Positions 1 through 6,764 are shown, numbered from the stretch's first letter. The stretch is DNA of 19,309 nucleotides from Rickettsiales bacterium (GCA_947441895.1 CANEUT010000009.1:1-19309); one strand, 5' to 3'. The notes: generated by a model from the sequence alone, not told the origin. A program made the numbers and translations.

Positions 1-566
1 CGTGGGGGCATCATTGGTATTATCGTATCCCCATGCCCCCCTCCTAACCTCCCCCCGGAGGTGGGAGGGATTTCCGTAAACCCCAAAAACTCTAACTGAT
101 GAATGGTCACCTGCCGTGGTTGAAGCACCACCTCCTCGCCTGCGCGCGCCATATCATAAGCGCGCTGTCCATTGACCTTTAGCGCGGAAAAAATGGGTGG
201 AAGTTGGCTTATTTCGCCCGTAAATTGCCACAAAATGGCTTTTATTTGCTCATTATTTGGCACATTTGGCGATGTGGCCACCACCTCGCCCTCGGCATCG
301 TCAGTACTGCGCCGTTCGCCAAAAGTTACAGCAAATTCATAGGTTTTCTTGGCATCCATAAGCAGATTCACGCATTTGGTGCCCTCACCCAGCGCGAGGG
401 GCAAAACACCCGTCGCCAGCGGGTCCAGCGTGCCCGCATGGCCAATTTTTTGTGGCTTCAAAAGCCACTTCACTTTGTTGACGGCGGCGGCAGAGGTAAT
501 GCCCAGCGGCTTGTTCAGGTTTATCCAGCCGTTGATGGCATTGCCGCGCTTCGCTTTAGCTTTCAT
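1..566 (-). CDS. truB: tRNA pseudouridine(55) synthase TruB (partial, 3' end beyond window)
   Basis: TruB converts U55 of the tRNA T-loop to pseudouridine. The ATG at 566-564 opens a frame of 188 codons that is still open at the window edge; the family is about 300 residues. The N-terminus INGWINLNKPLGITS is typical. The catalytic motif GHAGTLDPLATGVLP carries the expected aspartate at residue 48. KKTYEF, GERRSTDDAEGE, LPPIFSALKVNGQRAYDMAR and PRQVTIHQLEF follow in the usual order. The start codon overlaps the end of rbfA by 11 bases, so translation is probably coupled. After about residue 160 the sequence becomes Gly/Pro-rich (SGGRLGGGHGD...) and is encoded by a strong double hairpin at 4-69, which looks like an insertion before the family's conserved GKGTYVRSLA block. 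That block should lie beyond the window. The identity is certain; whether the gene is intact cannot be seen. Confidence 0.95.
   Translation of the reverse strand, partial: MKAKAKRGNAINGWINLNKPLGITSAAAVNKVKWLLKPQKIGHAGTLDPLATGVLPLALGEGTKCVNLLMDAKKTYEFAVTFGERRSTDDAEGEVVATSPNVPNNEQIKAILWQFTGEISQLPPIFSALKVNGQRAYDMARAGEEVVLQPRQVTIHQLEFLGFTEIPPTSGGRLGGGHGDTIIPMMPP
4..69. repeat. double-hairpin palindromic element inside truB
   Basis: Two adjacent inverted repeats are visible. GGGGGCAT at 4-11 pairs exactly with ATGCCCCC at 33-40. A second G/C-rich hairpin at about 40-69 pairs CCCTCC plus ACCTCC with GGAGGT plus GGAGGG on the minus strand. The element lies wholly within the truB frame and puts no stop codon in it. 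Its base composition and low-complexity translation differ from the rest of truB. I infer a mobile or expanding palindromic element similar in behaviour to Rickettsia palindromic elements. Its left end may continue outside the window. Confidence 0.6.
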
Positions 567-969
567 CGGACTCTTCAGCGGCACGTTTGGCAATATCGGC
601 CTTCACGCGTTCCGAATTGAGCAGCATGTTGATGCGATTCGCTTCCTCGAATGAAGTATCGAGCTTGAACATGATTTTTGGGCTGGTGCGCAAAATAATG
701 CGGCGGCTAACAAGCCCACGCAGACGCGAAGCATTCTCTTTCAGCGCATTGAGCACCGCTTCTTTATTGCTGCCAGCGAGTGGCATCACATACGCCGTAG
801 CGTTCTTCAAATCGGGGCTGATGCGCACTTCCGAAACGGTGATCGACGCGGTGTCGAGCAGCGGGTGATGGGTTTCGCCCATGGAAAAAATAAGCGCCAG
901 GGCGTTGCGAATTTCTTCGCCCACCCGTAACTGCCGTTGACTCGGCGCCTTGTTGCCGGATTTTTCCAC
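556..969 (-). CDS. rbfA: 30S ribosome-binding factor RbfA
   Basis: RbfA is a small KH-type protein that binds the 30S subunit, helps mature the 5' end of 16S rRNA and supports growth in the cold. The product of 137 residues has the family pattern: RQLRVGEEIRNALALIF near the N-terminus, then TVSEVRISPDLKNATAYVMPLAG, then LRTSPKIMFKLDTSFEEANRINMLL. Length is normal. The start is a GTG at 969-967, preceded by GGGG five bases upstream as a ribosome-binding site; no ATG is available before the conserved domain. It follows infB by 15 bases and its stop lies 11 bases inside truB, so infB, rbfA and truB are almost certainly cotranscribed. The order is the conserved bacterial one. Confidence 0.96.
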   Translation of the reverse strand: MEKSGNKAPSQRQLRVGEEIRNALALIFSMGETHHPLLDTASITVSEVRISPDLKNATAYVMPLAGSNKEAVLNALKENASRLRGLVSRRIILRTSPKIMFKLDTSFEEANRINMLLNSERVKADIAKRAAEESDES

Positions 970-984
970 GGCTGCCCCTATTTC

Positions 985-3522
985 CTATGCTTCTTCAGAG
1001 TCAGTTTTGGCGGCTTCTGGCTTGCTAGCTTCCACCGTCCGTGCATGCGACGAAATTTCGAAACACTCGATCATATCGCCTGCGCGAATATCTTCGTAGT
1101 TTTCAAACGCCATACCGCACTCGAAGCCCGACTTCACTTCTTTCACTTCGTCTTTGAAGCGTTTCAGCGTTTTCAGCGTGCCTTCATGAATCACCACGTT
1201 ATCGCGCAGCAGACGCACTTTCGCGCCACGCTTCACCACACCTTCGGTAATCATACAGCCGGCCACCTTGCCCGCTTTGGTGATATTAAACACCTCACGA
1301 ATCTCGGCATAGCCGATGAATTCTTCACGCAATTCTGGCGACAGCAGGCCTGAGAGCGCCGCTTTCACGTCATCAATCACGTTATAGATGATGGAGTAAT
1401 AGCGAATGGTGACTTTCTGCGCCGCCGCCAGTTCTTTGGCTTTTGGCGTAGCACGCACGTTGAACGCCACCATCATGGCGCCGGTAGCGCCCGCCAGCGT
1501 AATATCCGATTCGCTGATGGCACCCACGCCCGAGTGAATGACGCGAATTTTCACTTCATCGCCGTTGAACTTGTTCATGGAACCGATGATGGCTTCCATG
1601 GAACCGTGCACGTCGGATTTCACAATCACCGGCAGTTCACGGGCTGAGGTTTTGCCAGCGATAGCAAACAATTGTTCCACCGAACGGGCCGAAGCCACCG
1701 ACACGCGTTTTTTCTCTTTTTCGCGGCGATATTGAGTAATATCACGCGCGGCTTTTTCGTTCTCTACCACGGCGAATTCATCACCGGCTTCGGGCGGCGC
1801 ATCAAGCCCCAGCACTTCGACTGGCATGCTTGGACCGGCCGATTGAATTTCCTGACCCTTATCATTCAACAGTGCGCGCACGCGGCCATACGATCCGCCG
1901 GCCACAATCAAATCGCCCACATTCAGCGTTCCGCGTTGCACCAGTACCGTGGCCACGGTTCCGCGACCACGATCGACCTTGGCTTCCACCACCGAACCCG
2001 AAGCACGACGCTGCGCATTTGCTTTCAGCTCCATCACCTCGGCTTGCAGCAGAATGGTTTCCTGCAATTTATCGAGGTTCATTTTGGCCTTGGCCGAAAC
2101 TTCCACCACCATGGTGTCGCCACCAAACTCTTCCGGCACCAAGCCAAAATTCATCAAGGCGGTTTTAATGCGGCCCGCGTCGGCGCCCGGCTTATCAATT
2201 TTGTTGATGGCCACAATAATGGTAACGCCCGCTGCTTTGGCGTGGGCAATGGCCTCTTCCGTCTGCGGCATGATGCCGTCATCGGCCGCCACGACCAGCA
2301 CCACAATATCGGTCACTTTTGCCCCGCGCTGACGCATGGCGGTGAAGGCTTCGTGGCCCGGCGTATCGAGGAAGGTAATTTTCTGGCTCGTGTTCATGGT
2401 CACCTGATAGGCGCCAATATGCTGGGTAATGCCACCTGCTTCGCCGGCCACCACATCGGTCTGGCGCAGCGCATCGAGCAGCGAGGTTTTTCCGTGATCG
2501 ACATGGCCCATGATGGTAACCACCGGTGGGCGCGGCTGCATGGATTCATCGGAATCGGTGTCTTGTACCAGATGGTCTTCAACATCCGAATCAAGCACGC
2601 GTTTTGCTTTATGGCCAAAGGTTTCCACCAGCAATTCAGCCGTATCGGCATCAATCGCCTGATTCACCGTGGCCATGGTGCCAAGCTTAATCAGCTCACG
2701 AATGAGGTCGACGGCGCGTTCGGCCATACGGTTGGAAAGCTCCTGCACCGTAATGACTTCTGGAATTTGCACTTCGCGAACAATTTTTTCCTGTTGGCTG
2801 GAAGGCACCACGTGCGATTTTTTCAGCACTTTGGCGCGCTGACGCTTCACCTGCGCCATGGAACGCACGCGAATTTCATCGTCCATGCCCAGCGCCTGAG
2901 CAATGGTCAGTTTGCCACCACGTTTATATTCGGCTTCGTCGGTGCGGGCTTTTTTGGCTTTTTCAGCGGCGATTTCCTCTTCGCTTTGGCGCGGTGCGGC
3001 AGGCGCACCAAACACGGGGCGGGCTTTTGCGGCAGGCTTCGCCGCAGGCGTTGCCGGACGGTTCGACGGCGCATTGCGCAAGCGCTCAAGGTTGCGCGCC
3101 GCAATATCATCCATGGGGGATGAGAAGGATGAACCGGCAGATGATTTTGAAACATCCGCTCCCTGCACGTCATCACTTTCGGCGCCATCATCGTTGTTAC
3201 GCTCAAAGTTAGTGAAGGTTTCCGGACGCTCATCCTCGGCTTTTTCGGCTTGTTGCAGGGCGCGCAGACGTGCTTCGCGCTCGGCTTGGTTCAGCAACCG
3301 CTGCTTGGTAGCGTCCGACGGCTGCGACTGCACTTCCACCATGCCCGTGCCACCACTGGCGAAGGTACGGGTCTTTTTCACTTCCACCGTAACCGTTTTA
3401 CTGCGGCCGCGTTGGAAGTTCTGTTTCACCTTGCCCGATTCCACCGTTTTGGTGAGTGACAAAGTTTTCGGGCTGCTGAGCTTCAGCGCCTCTTTTTTAG
3501 GGGTATTGCCGTTATCGGTCAT
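985..3522 (-). CDS. infB: translation initiation factor IF-2
   Basis: IF-2 is the GTPase that places fMet-tRNA on the 30S subunit and promotes joining of the 50S. The 845-residue length is typical for alphaproteobacteria. Residues 1-200 are a charged, low-complexity Ala/Lys/Glu-rich segment. An IF2 N-terminal module (KLTIAQALGMDDEIRVRSMA, about 204-223) and the ITVQELSNRMAERAVDLIREL module (about 257-277) follow. The GTPase domain has G1 GHVDHGKT at 339-346, G2 GGITQHIGAY, G3 DTPGH at 386-390, G4 NKID at 440-443 and G5 SAKAK. Domains II to IV continue to the C-terminus, including the fMet-tRNA-binding region. The ATG at 3522 has GGAAAG a few bases upstream. It lies 50 bases after ylxR. The gene appears intact. 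Confidence 0.98.
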   Translation of the reverse strand: MTDNGNTPKKEALKLSSPKTLSLTKTVESGKVKQNFQRGRSKTVTVEVKKTRTFASGGTGMVEVQSQPSDATKQRLLNQAEREARLRALQQAEKAEDERPETFTNFERNNDDGAESDDVQGADVSKSSAGSSFSSPMDDIAARNLERLRNAPSNRPATPAAKPAAKARPVFGAPAAPRQSEEEIAAEKAKKARTDEAEYKRGGKLTIAQALGMDDEIRVRSMAQVKRQRAKVLKKSHVVPSSQQEKIVREVQIPEVITVQELSNRMAERAVDLIRELIKLGTMATVNQAIDADTAELLVETFGHKAKRVLDSDVEDHLVQDTDSDESMQPRPPVVTIMGHVDHGKTSLLDALRQTDVVAGEAGGITQHIGAYQVTMNTSQKITFLDTPGHEAFTAMRQRGAKVTDIVVLVVAADDGIMPQTEEAIAHAKAAGVTIIVAINKIDKPGADAGRIKTALMNFGLVPEEFGGDTMVVEVSAKAKMNLDKLQETILLQAEVMELKANAQRRASGSVVEAKVDRGRGTVATVLVQRGTLNVGDLIVAGGSYGRVRALLNDKGQEIQSAGPSMPVEVLGLDAPPEAGDEFAVVENEKAARDITQYRREKEKKRVSVASARSVEQLFAIAGKTSARELPVIVKSDVHGSMEAIIGSMNKFNGDEVKIRVIHSGVGAISESDITLAGATGAMMVAFNVRATPKAKELAAAQKVTIRYYSIIYNVIDDVKAALSGLLSPELREEFIGYAEIREVFNITKAGKVAGCMITEGVVKRGAKVRLLRDNVVIHEGTLKTLKRFKDEVKEVKSGFECGMAFENYEDIRAGDMIECFEISSHARTVEASKPEAAKTDSEEA

Positions 3523-3572
3523 GCGTTCTTTCCAGTGTCCTTAAAGTCTTGAGGTCGGGCTTATAGAGTAGT

Positions 3573-4211
3573 TCAGGCGAGAAATAAAGTGAAACGGCGG
3601 GCTTCCTCGATAAAAAATGCGGCGGCGGGTCCGTGGGTCACCGCCACATGCACCGCATTCTCGCGGCCAAGCACGGTGGATAATACATCGCGCGGCAGGT
3701 TCTGGAAGGTGGGGCCGGTGTAAAAGCTGAGTTTTTTCAGACCATCTTCTCCTGCATCATCGGCATGAATGAGTGCTTCCACCTCGCCCTTTTTGGCCGC
3801 GGCTTCCACTTTTTCGAACCCGGTAATCACCTGACCGGCCTTGCGGGCCATGGAAAGCGCCTCGGCCACGCGTTTGGCCAATTGCGCCTCCAGACGGACC
3901 AGAAAACCTTCCGGCACAATCACCTGCTCTTTCGCCGCACGCGAAAAAGCGCGTTTGGCAATCGCCTCGGCCACCAGCAGCTTCGACGCGGTGACATAGA
4001 TGCCCCGCCCGGGCAGCTTGCTGTTCAAATCAGCGACGATTTCGCCCGTGGGCCCCACCACAAAACGTATCAGCTCGCCCTTGGCTTTCGCCTCGCGGGT
4101 GATGATGCAGCTGCGCGCGGGTGAGCGGTGCTGGGTGCTGGGTGCTGGGTGCTGGTTTGCCTGACCCTTTCGGGGGCCTTTTTTAATGAATCGATCCGCC
4201 ACTTTTTCCAT
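3573..4211 (-). CDS. ylxR: YlxR-family RNA-binding protein with L7Ae-like C-terminal domain
   Basis: This is the YlxR/DUF448 protein normally found between nusA and infB; its exact role is unsettled, with RNA binding proposed. The conserved YlxR part runs from RSCIITREAKAKGELIRFVV through LPGRGIYVTASK to AFSRAAKEQV. An L7Ae/L30e-like domain follows (MARKAGQVITGFEKVEAA... ALIHADDAGEDG), a fusion usual in alphaproteobacteria. I chose the ATG at 4211-4209; AGGTG just upstream could serve as its Shine-Dalgarno. GTG codons at 4223 and 4214 are in frame and possible. The first 35 or so residues are unusual: they include NQHPAPSTQHRSP, which is encoded by an exact four-fold 7-base tandem repeat at 4127-4154, and they precede the point where the family normally begins. 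The gene ends 50 bases before infB. Confidence 0.9.
   Translation of the reverse strand: MEKVADRFIKKGPRKGQANQHPAPSTQHRSPARSCIITREAKAKGELIRFVVGPTGEIVADLNSKLPGRGIYVTASKLLVAEAIAKRAFSRAAKEQVIVPEGFLVRLEAQLAKRVAEALSMARKAGQVITGFEKVEAAAKKGEVEALIHADDAGEDGLKKLSFYTGPTFQNLPRDVLSTVLGRENAVHVAVTHGPAAAFFIEEARRFTLFLA
4127..4154. repeat. heptamer tandem array 1 (4 x GGTGCTG), inside ylxR
   Basis: Four perfect consecutive copies of GGTGCTG lie on the plus strand at 4127-4133, 4134-4140, 4141-4147 and 4148-4154. They lie within the coding sequence of ylxR near its N-terminus and encode a peptide rich in Gln, His, Pro, Ala, Ser and Thr. A change in copy number by one unit would shift the frame, and three units would restore it. 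The phase can be written as CTGGGTG, which fits the CTRGNNN pattern shared with the other three arrays. Confidence 0.9.
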
Positions 4212-4216
4212 CACAC

Positions 4217-4244
4217 CTAGCACCTAGAAACTGGAAATTGGAAA
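4217..4244. repeat. heptamer tandem array 2 (CTAGCAC/CTAGAAA/CTGGAAA/TTGGAAA)
   Basis: Four degenerate 7-base units run end to end immediately upstream of the ylxR start. Read on the minus strand, the array supplies the TAGGTG stretch closest to the ATG at 4211, so the repeat may also act as the ribosome-binding region. It shares the unit CTAGCAC with array 3. Confidence 0.75.
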
Positions 4245-4281
4245 TCATCACACCAGCACTGATAGTATTTTTCCCCGTATC

Positions 4282-4352
4282 TGTCATGCTAGGCTTGTCC
4301 CGGCATCCAGCCCAGCCCCACGGCTGGACCCCGGGATAAACCCGGGGTGACA
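4282..4352. repeat. TGTCA...TGACA double-hairpin intergenic element (copy A)
   Basis: A 71-base element with terminal TGTCA and TGACA in inverted orientation sits between nusA and ylxR. The two arms are imperfect inverted copies of each other, with shared pieces CTTGTCCCGG-like, ATCCAGCC and GTCA. Each arm also folds locally (for example CCCGGG around TTTA), with a short AGCCCAGCCCCACGGCT centre. The grammar matches the element at 7504-7569. Transcribed on the minus strand it would form a stable stem between the nusA and ylxR messages. It has no T-run directly after it, so I do not call it a terminator. Confidence 0.75.
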
Positions 4353-4366
4353 AAAGAGTAATTTTT

Positions 4367-4394
4367 TTAGCACCTAGAACCTAGGACCTAGCAC
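4367..4394. repeat. heptamer tandem array 3 (TTAGCAC/CTAGAAC/CTAGGAC/CTAGCAC)
   Basis: Four degenerate 7-base units, again 28 bases in all, begin six bases downstream of the nusA stop codon. Together with array 2 they flank palindromic element A on both sides, so the whole nusA-ylxR spacer (4212-4400) is essentially repeat DNA. Confidence 0.75.
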
Positions 4395-4400
4395 CATTCC

Positions 4401-5939
4401 TTACGCTTTCTTGGTGTCGGCCTCGAACCACGACGCGCGTGCTTTCATGATCATGGCTTCCATATCATCGCGGCTGATGCCTGATTTTGGAACATATTCG
4501 AAGAATTCATCGGTGGCCAAACCAGCAAAATCATCCACGGTTTTAATGCCGTTTTCAGCCAGTTTCATCACAATGTCGACGTTCAAGCCTTCCAGCTTCA
4601 CCAGCGCTTCTTCCACGCCCATTTCTTTGAATTTGGCAGCGGTTTCAGCTTCTTTCTGCTTCAAATATTCCTGCGCGCGTGCTTTCAGCTCTTCCGCCAC
4701 GTTATCATCGAAGCCTTCGATGTTTGCCAAATCTTCAACCGGCACATAACCCACTTCTTCCACGCTGCTGAACCCTTCGGTGACCAGCAAGTGCGCAATC
4801 ACTTCTTCTACGTTCAGCGCTTCGATGAACAGACCGCTAAGGCGGTTGAATTCCTGCGTGCGACGCTCGGATTCCACTTCCTCGGTCAGAATGTCGATGC
4901 TCCAGCCGGTAAGCTGGGCAGCAAGGCGCACGTTCTGGCCACGGCGACCAATGGCGAGCGATAATTGATCATCGGGCACCACCACTTCAATGCGGCCGGT
5001 GTCTTCGTCAATCACCACTTTCGATACTTCCGCGCTTGAAAGTGCGTTCACCACGAAGGTTGCAGGATCTTGCGCGAATTCCACAATATCCACCTTCTCG
5101 CCTTGCAGTTCCGAAACAACAGCCTGCACGCGGCTACCACGAACACCCACACATGAAAGCACAGGGTTGACCGATGGGTCGTTGCTTTGCACGGCGATTT
5201 TGGCGCGCGAACCAGGGTCACGAGCCACGGCTTTAATTTCAATCACGCCATCGTAAATTTCTGGCACTTCCTGCATGAACAATTTGGCCATGAATTCAGG
5301 ACGGGTGCGGCTGAGGAATACTTGTGGCCCGTTCTTCTCGCGGCGAACATCGAAGATGTAAGCGCGGATACGATCGCCGGGGCGGAAGTTCTCGCGTGGA
5401 ATCAGCTCGTCTTTACGAATCACGGCTTCAGCGCGGCCAAAATCGACCGTGACGTTGCCATATTCCACGCGCTTCACGGTGCCGTTCACAATTTCACCCA
5501 CGCGATCTTTGAACTCGTCAAACTGGCGCTCGCGCTCAGCATCTTTCACGCGCTGAACAATCACCTGTTTCGCGGTTTGTGCGGCGACGCGACCGAAATC
5601 GATCGGTGGCAACTCATCGCGGACGAAATCACCGATGGCGTTTTTAGGGAATTTCTTTTTCGCTGGCGTCGCCTGAATTTGCTGAACGGCGTTGAACGTT
5701 TCCGGATCCACATCATCGGCCACAATTTCGGTGAGGCGGAACAACGAAATGGCGCCGGTTTTCTTATCAATTTCCGCTTTGATGTTATGTTCTGCGCCAT
5801 ATTTTTTACGGCCAGCGATTTCAATGGCGTTTGCCATCGCATCCAGCACGGTGTCGCGGTCGATATTCTTCTCACGGGCCACCGCATCGGCGATTTGCAG
5901 CATCTCGGTCGAGCCATGAATTACTTGGTTAACAGCCAT
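4401..5939 (-). CDS. nusA: transcription termination/antitermination protein NusA
   Basis: NusA binds RNA polymerase and nascent RNA, modulating pausing, termination and antitermination. The 512-residue product has the N-terminal polymerase-binding domain (EMLQIADAVAREKNIDRDTVLDAM, residues 12 to about 130), an S1 domain (GEIVNGTVKRVEYGNVTVDFGRAEAVI), two KH domains (NPVLSCVGVRGSRVQAVVSEL and DDQLSLAIGRRGQNVRLAAQL), and two C-terminal acidic helix-hairpin repeats (LLVTEGFSSVEEVGYVPVEDL and LAENGIKTVDDFAGLATDEF). Length and domain order are normal for alphaproteobacteria. The ATG at 5939 has a strong TAGGAG seven bases upstream. The gene is bounded on both sides by repeat-rich spacers (4212-4400 and 5940-6107), which is unusual for this operon. 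In other bacteria NusA regulates its own operon. Confidence 0.98.
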   Translation of the reverse strand: MAVNQVIHGSTEMLQIADAVAREKNIDRDTVLDAMANAIEIAGRKKYGAEHNIKAEIDKKTGAISLFRLTEIVADDVDPETFNAVQQIQATPAKKKFPKNAIGDFVRDELPPIDFGRVAAQTAKQVIVQRVKDAERERQFDEFKDRVGEIVNGTVKRVEYGNVTVDFGRAEAVIRKDELIPRENFRPGDRIRAYIFDVRREKNGPQVFLSRTRPEFMAKLFMQEVPEIYDGVIEIKAVARDPGSRAKIAVQSNDPSVNPVLSCVGVRGSRVQAVVSELQGEKVDIVEFAQDPATFVVNALSSAEVSKVVIDEDTGRIEVVVPDDQLSLAIGRRGQNVRLAAQLTGWSIDILTEEVESERRTQEFNRLSGLFIEALNVEEVIAHLLVTEGFSSVEEVGYVPVEDLANIEGFDDNVAEELKARAQEYLKQKEAETAAKFKEMGVEEALVKLEGLNVDIVMKLAENGIKTVDDFAGLATDEFFEYVPKSGISRDDMEAMIMKARASWFEADTKKA

Positions 5940-5954
5940 TTTAGTCTCCTAAGT

Positions 5955-5989
5955 AGTGGTCAGTGGCCGGTTGCCAGTGACCAGTTGAA
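5955..5989. repeat. heptamer tandem array 4 (AGTGGTC-type, 5 units)
   Basis: Five degenerate 7-base units (AGTGGTC, AGTGGCC, GGTTGCC, AGTGACC, AGTTGAA) lie just upstream of the nusA ribosome-binding site. On the minus strand they read as CTGG-type units, matching the CTRGNNN pattern of arrays 1 to 3 but with a different variable triplet. The array lies in the 168-base spacer between rimP and nusA. Confidence 0.7.
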
Positions 5990-6013
5990 TGAATTACAAA
6001 AGTTTTTCAGCTT

Positions 6014-6096
6014 GTCATTCCTGCGAAAGCAGGAATCTCAGGCCGCATGCTACATATGAGCAAATGGCCCTAGATCCCCGCCTTCGCGGGGATGAC
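6014..6096. repeat. GTCAT...ATGAC double-hairpin intergenic element (copy B)
   Basis: Two hairpins in inverted arrangement lie between rimP and nusA: ATTCCTGC-GAAA-GCAGGAAT at 6018-6037 and ATCCCCGC-CTTC-GCGGGGAT at 6074-6093. Each is bounded on the outside by GTCAT/ATGAC and on the inside by CT/AG. The 36 bases between them show no clear structure. Elements of this kind (GTCAT, then an inverted repeat around GCGAAGGC) are scattered through many alphaproteobacterial genomes, to my knowledge. Read from the minus strand it lies between the rimP stop and nusA. Confidence 0.8.
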
Positions 6097-6107
6097 GATG
6101 GATGAGG

Positions 6108-6668
6108 TTACGATACCTTCTTTTGATGGTGTTTTATGAGCTCGTCCGTCAGCACCAGCTTGGCGGATTGAATGTCGATAAATGGAATAACAAACTCATG
6201 ATTATCAACGGTGATAATCACGTTGTCGCCCTCAACGGGCTTTAATTTTCCGCTGAAACGCTTGCGGCCTTCGATGGGCAATTGCGTTTCAATTTTGGCC
6301 ATGTGGCCTGTATATTTGCTGAAATCAGCCAGTTTCACCAGCGGACGATCGATACCGGGCGAGCCCACTTCCAAACGATATTCACCGGGAATGATATCTT
6401 CCACATCAAGCACGGCGGAAATTTGACGGCTGATGGCGGCGCATTCATCAAGCGAAATAAGGTCATTAGGCTTCTCAGCCATAATTTGAAGCGTGCGCGA
6501 TTGCTTGCCGTCGGTCATTTTCACCAACACAAGTTCAAACCCCATCGCCGTGACGGAGGGGGTAATCAGCGCTTCAATTTGTTCAGCCAAACTTTGCACA
6601 GACTTCGTCTGCCTTTCTTTTTTACGCAGGGCAATTCTAACTGCATGCGAGCCGGGCGAGCGAGCCAT
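6108..6668 (-). CDS. rimP: ribosome maturation factor RimP
   Basis: RimP binds the assembling 30S subunit and is needed for its maturation. The conserved body contains SLAEQIEALITPSVTAMGFE, then SLDECAAISRQISAVLDVED, GEYRLEVGSPGIDRPL and the C-terminal SH3-like domain ending in QSAKLVLTDEL. From the ATG at 6668 the protein has 186 residues, longer than the usual 150-165. The first 23 residues (MARSPGSHAVRIALRKKERQ...) lie upstream of the point where relatives begin. A GTG at 6599, giving VQSLAEQIEALI, aligns with the start of rickettsial RimP as I remember it. Neither start has a convincing Shine-Dalgarno. The DNA between the two candidates and upstream is rich in short hairpins. The gene opens the rimP-nusA-ylxR-infB-rbfA-truB operon. 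Identity is firm and the start uncertain. Confidence 0.93.
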   Translation of the reverse strand: MARSPGSHAVRIALRKKERQTKSVQSLAEQIEALITPSVTAMGFELVLVKMTDGKQSRTLQIMAEKPNDLISLDECAAISRQISAVLDVEDIIPGEYRLEVGSPGIDRPLVKLADFSKYTGHMAKIETQLPIEGRKRFSGKLKPVEGDNVIITVDNHEFVIPFIDIQSAKLVLTDELIKHHQKKVS

Positions 6669-6708
6669 CAGCCCGCGGTAGCGGCGCGCAGCGCCGTCAG
6701 TAGACGGC
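6599..6708. repeat. cluster of short hairpins at the 5' end of rimP
   Basis: Several close inverted repeats are visible: CAGAC-TTC-GTCTG at 6599-6611, GGCGC-GCA-GCGCC at 6683-6695 and GCCGTC-AGTA-GACGGC at 6693-6708, which overlaps the previous one. A direct repeat of GGCTCGC (minus strand) lies just after the ATG at 6668. The region may be a structured 5' leader of the operon or an inserted palindromic element that extended the rimP frame. The sequence cannot decide between these. Confidence 0.5.
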
Positions 6709-6735
6709 TAGCGAAGCAAATCAAAATTTCCCAAT

Positions 6736-6764
6736 AAAAAAGGCGGCTTGTTGGCCACCTCTTC
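6736..6764 (-). terminator. intrinsic terminator after trmB
   Basis: On the minus strand, AGGTGGC pairs with GCCGCCT across the loop CAACAA (one G-T pair) and is followed at once by a run of six T. This is a standard Rho-independent terminator about 75 bases past the trmB stop. It separates the metK-trmB message from the rimP operon and implies that rimP has its own promoter between here and 6668. Confidence 0.75.

Noticed and set aside
1672..3123. Long open frame (483 codons) on the plus strand opposite infB
   Set aside because: It lies entirely antisense to infB, its translation is His/Phe/Gly-rich with no recognisable domain, and it mirrors the codon pattern of the real gene. The same holds for other long plus-strand frames opposite nuoL, nuoM, nuoN, rnj and nusA.
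4160..4186. Terminator-like hairpin followed by a T-run on the plus strand (CCC-TTTC-GGG, then TTTTTT)
   Set aside because: It lies inside the coding part of ylxR and no plus-strand gene precedes it. The stem is short.
4127..4394. CRISPR array
   Set aside because: The repeated unit is 7 bases with no spacers between units, and no cas genes are present. These are simple tandem repeats.
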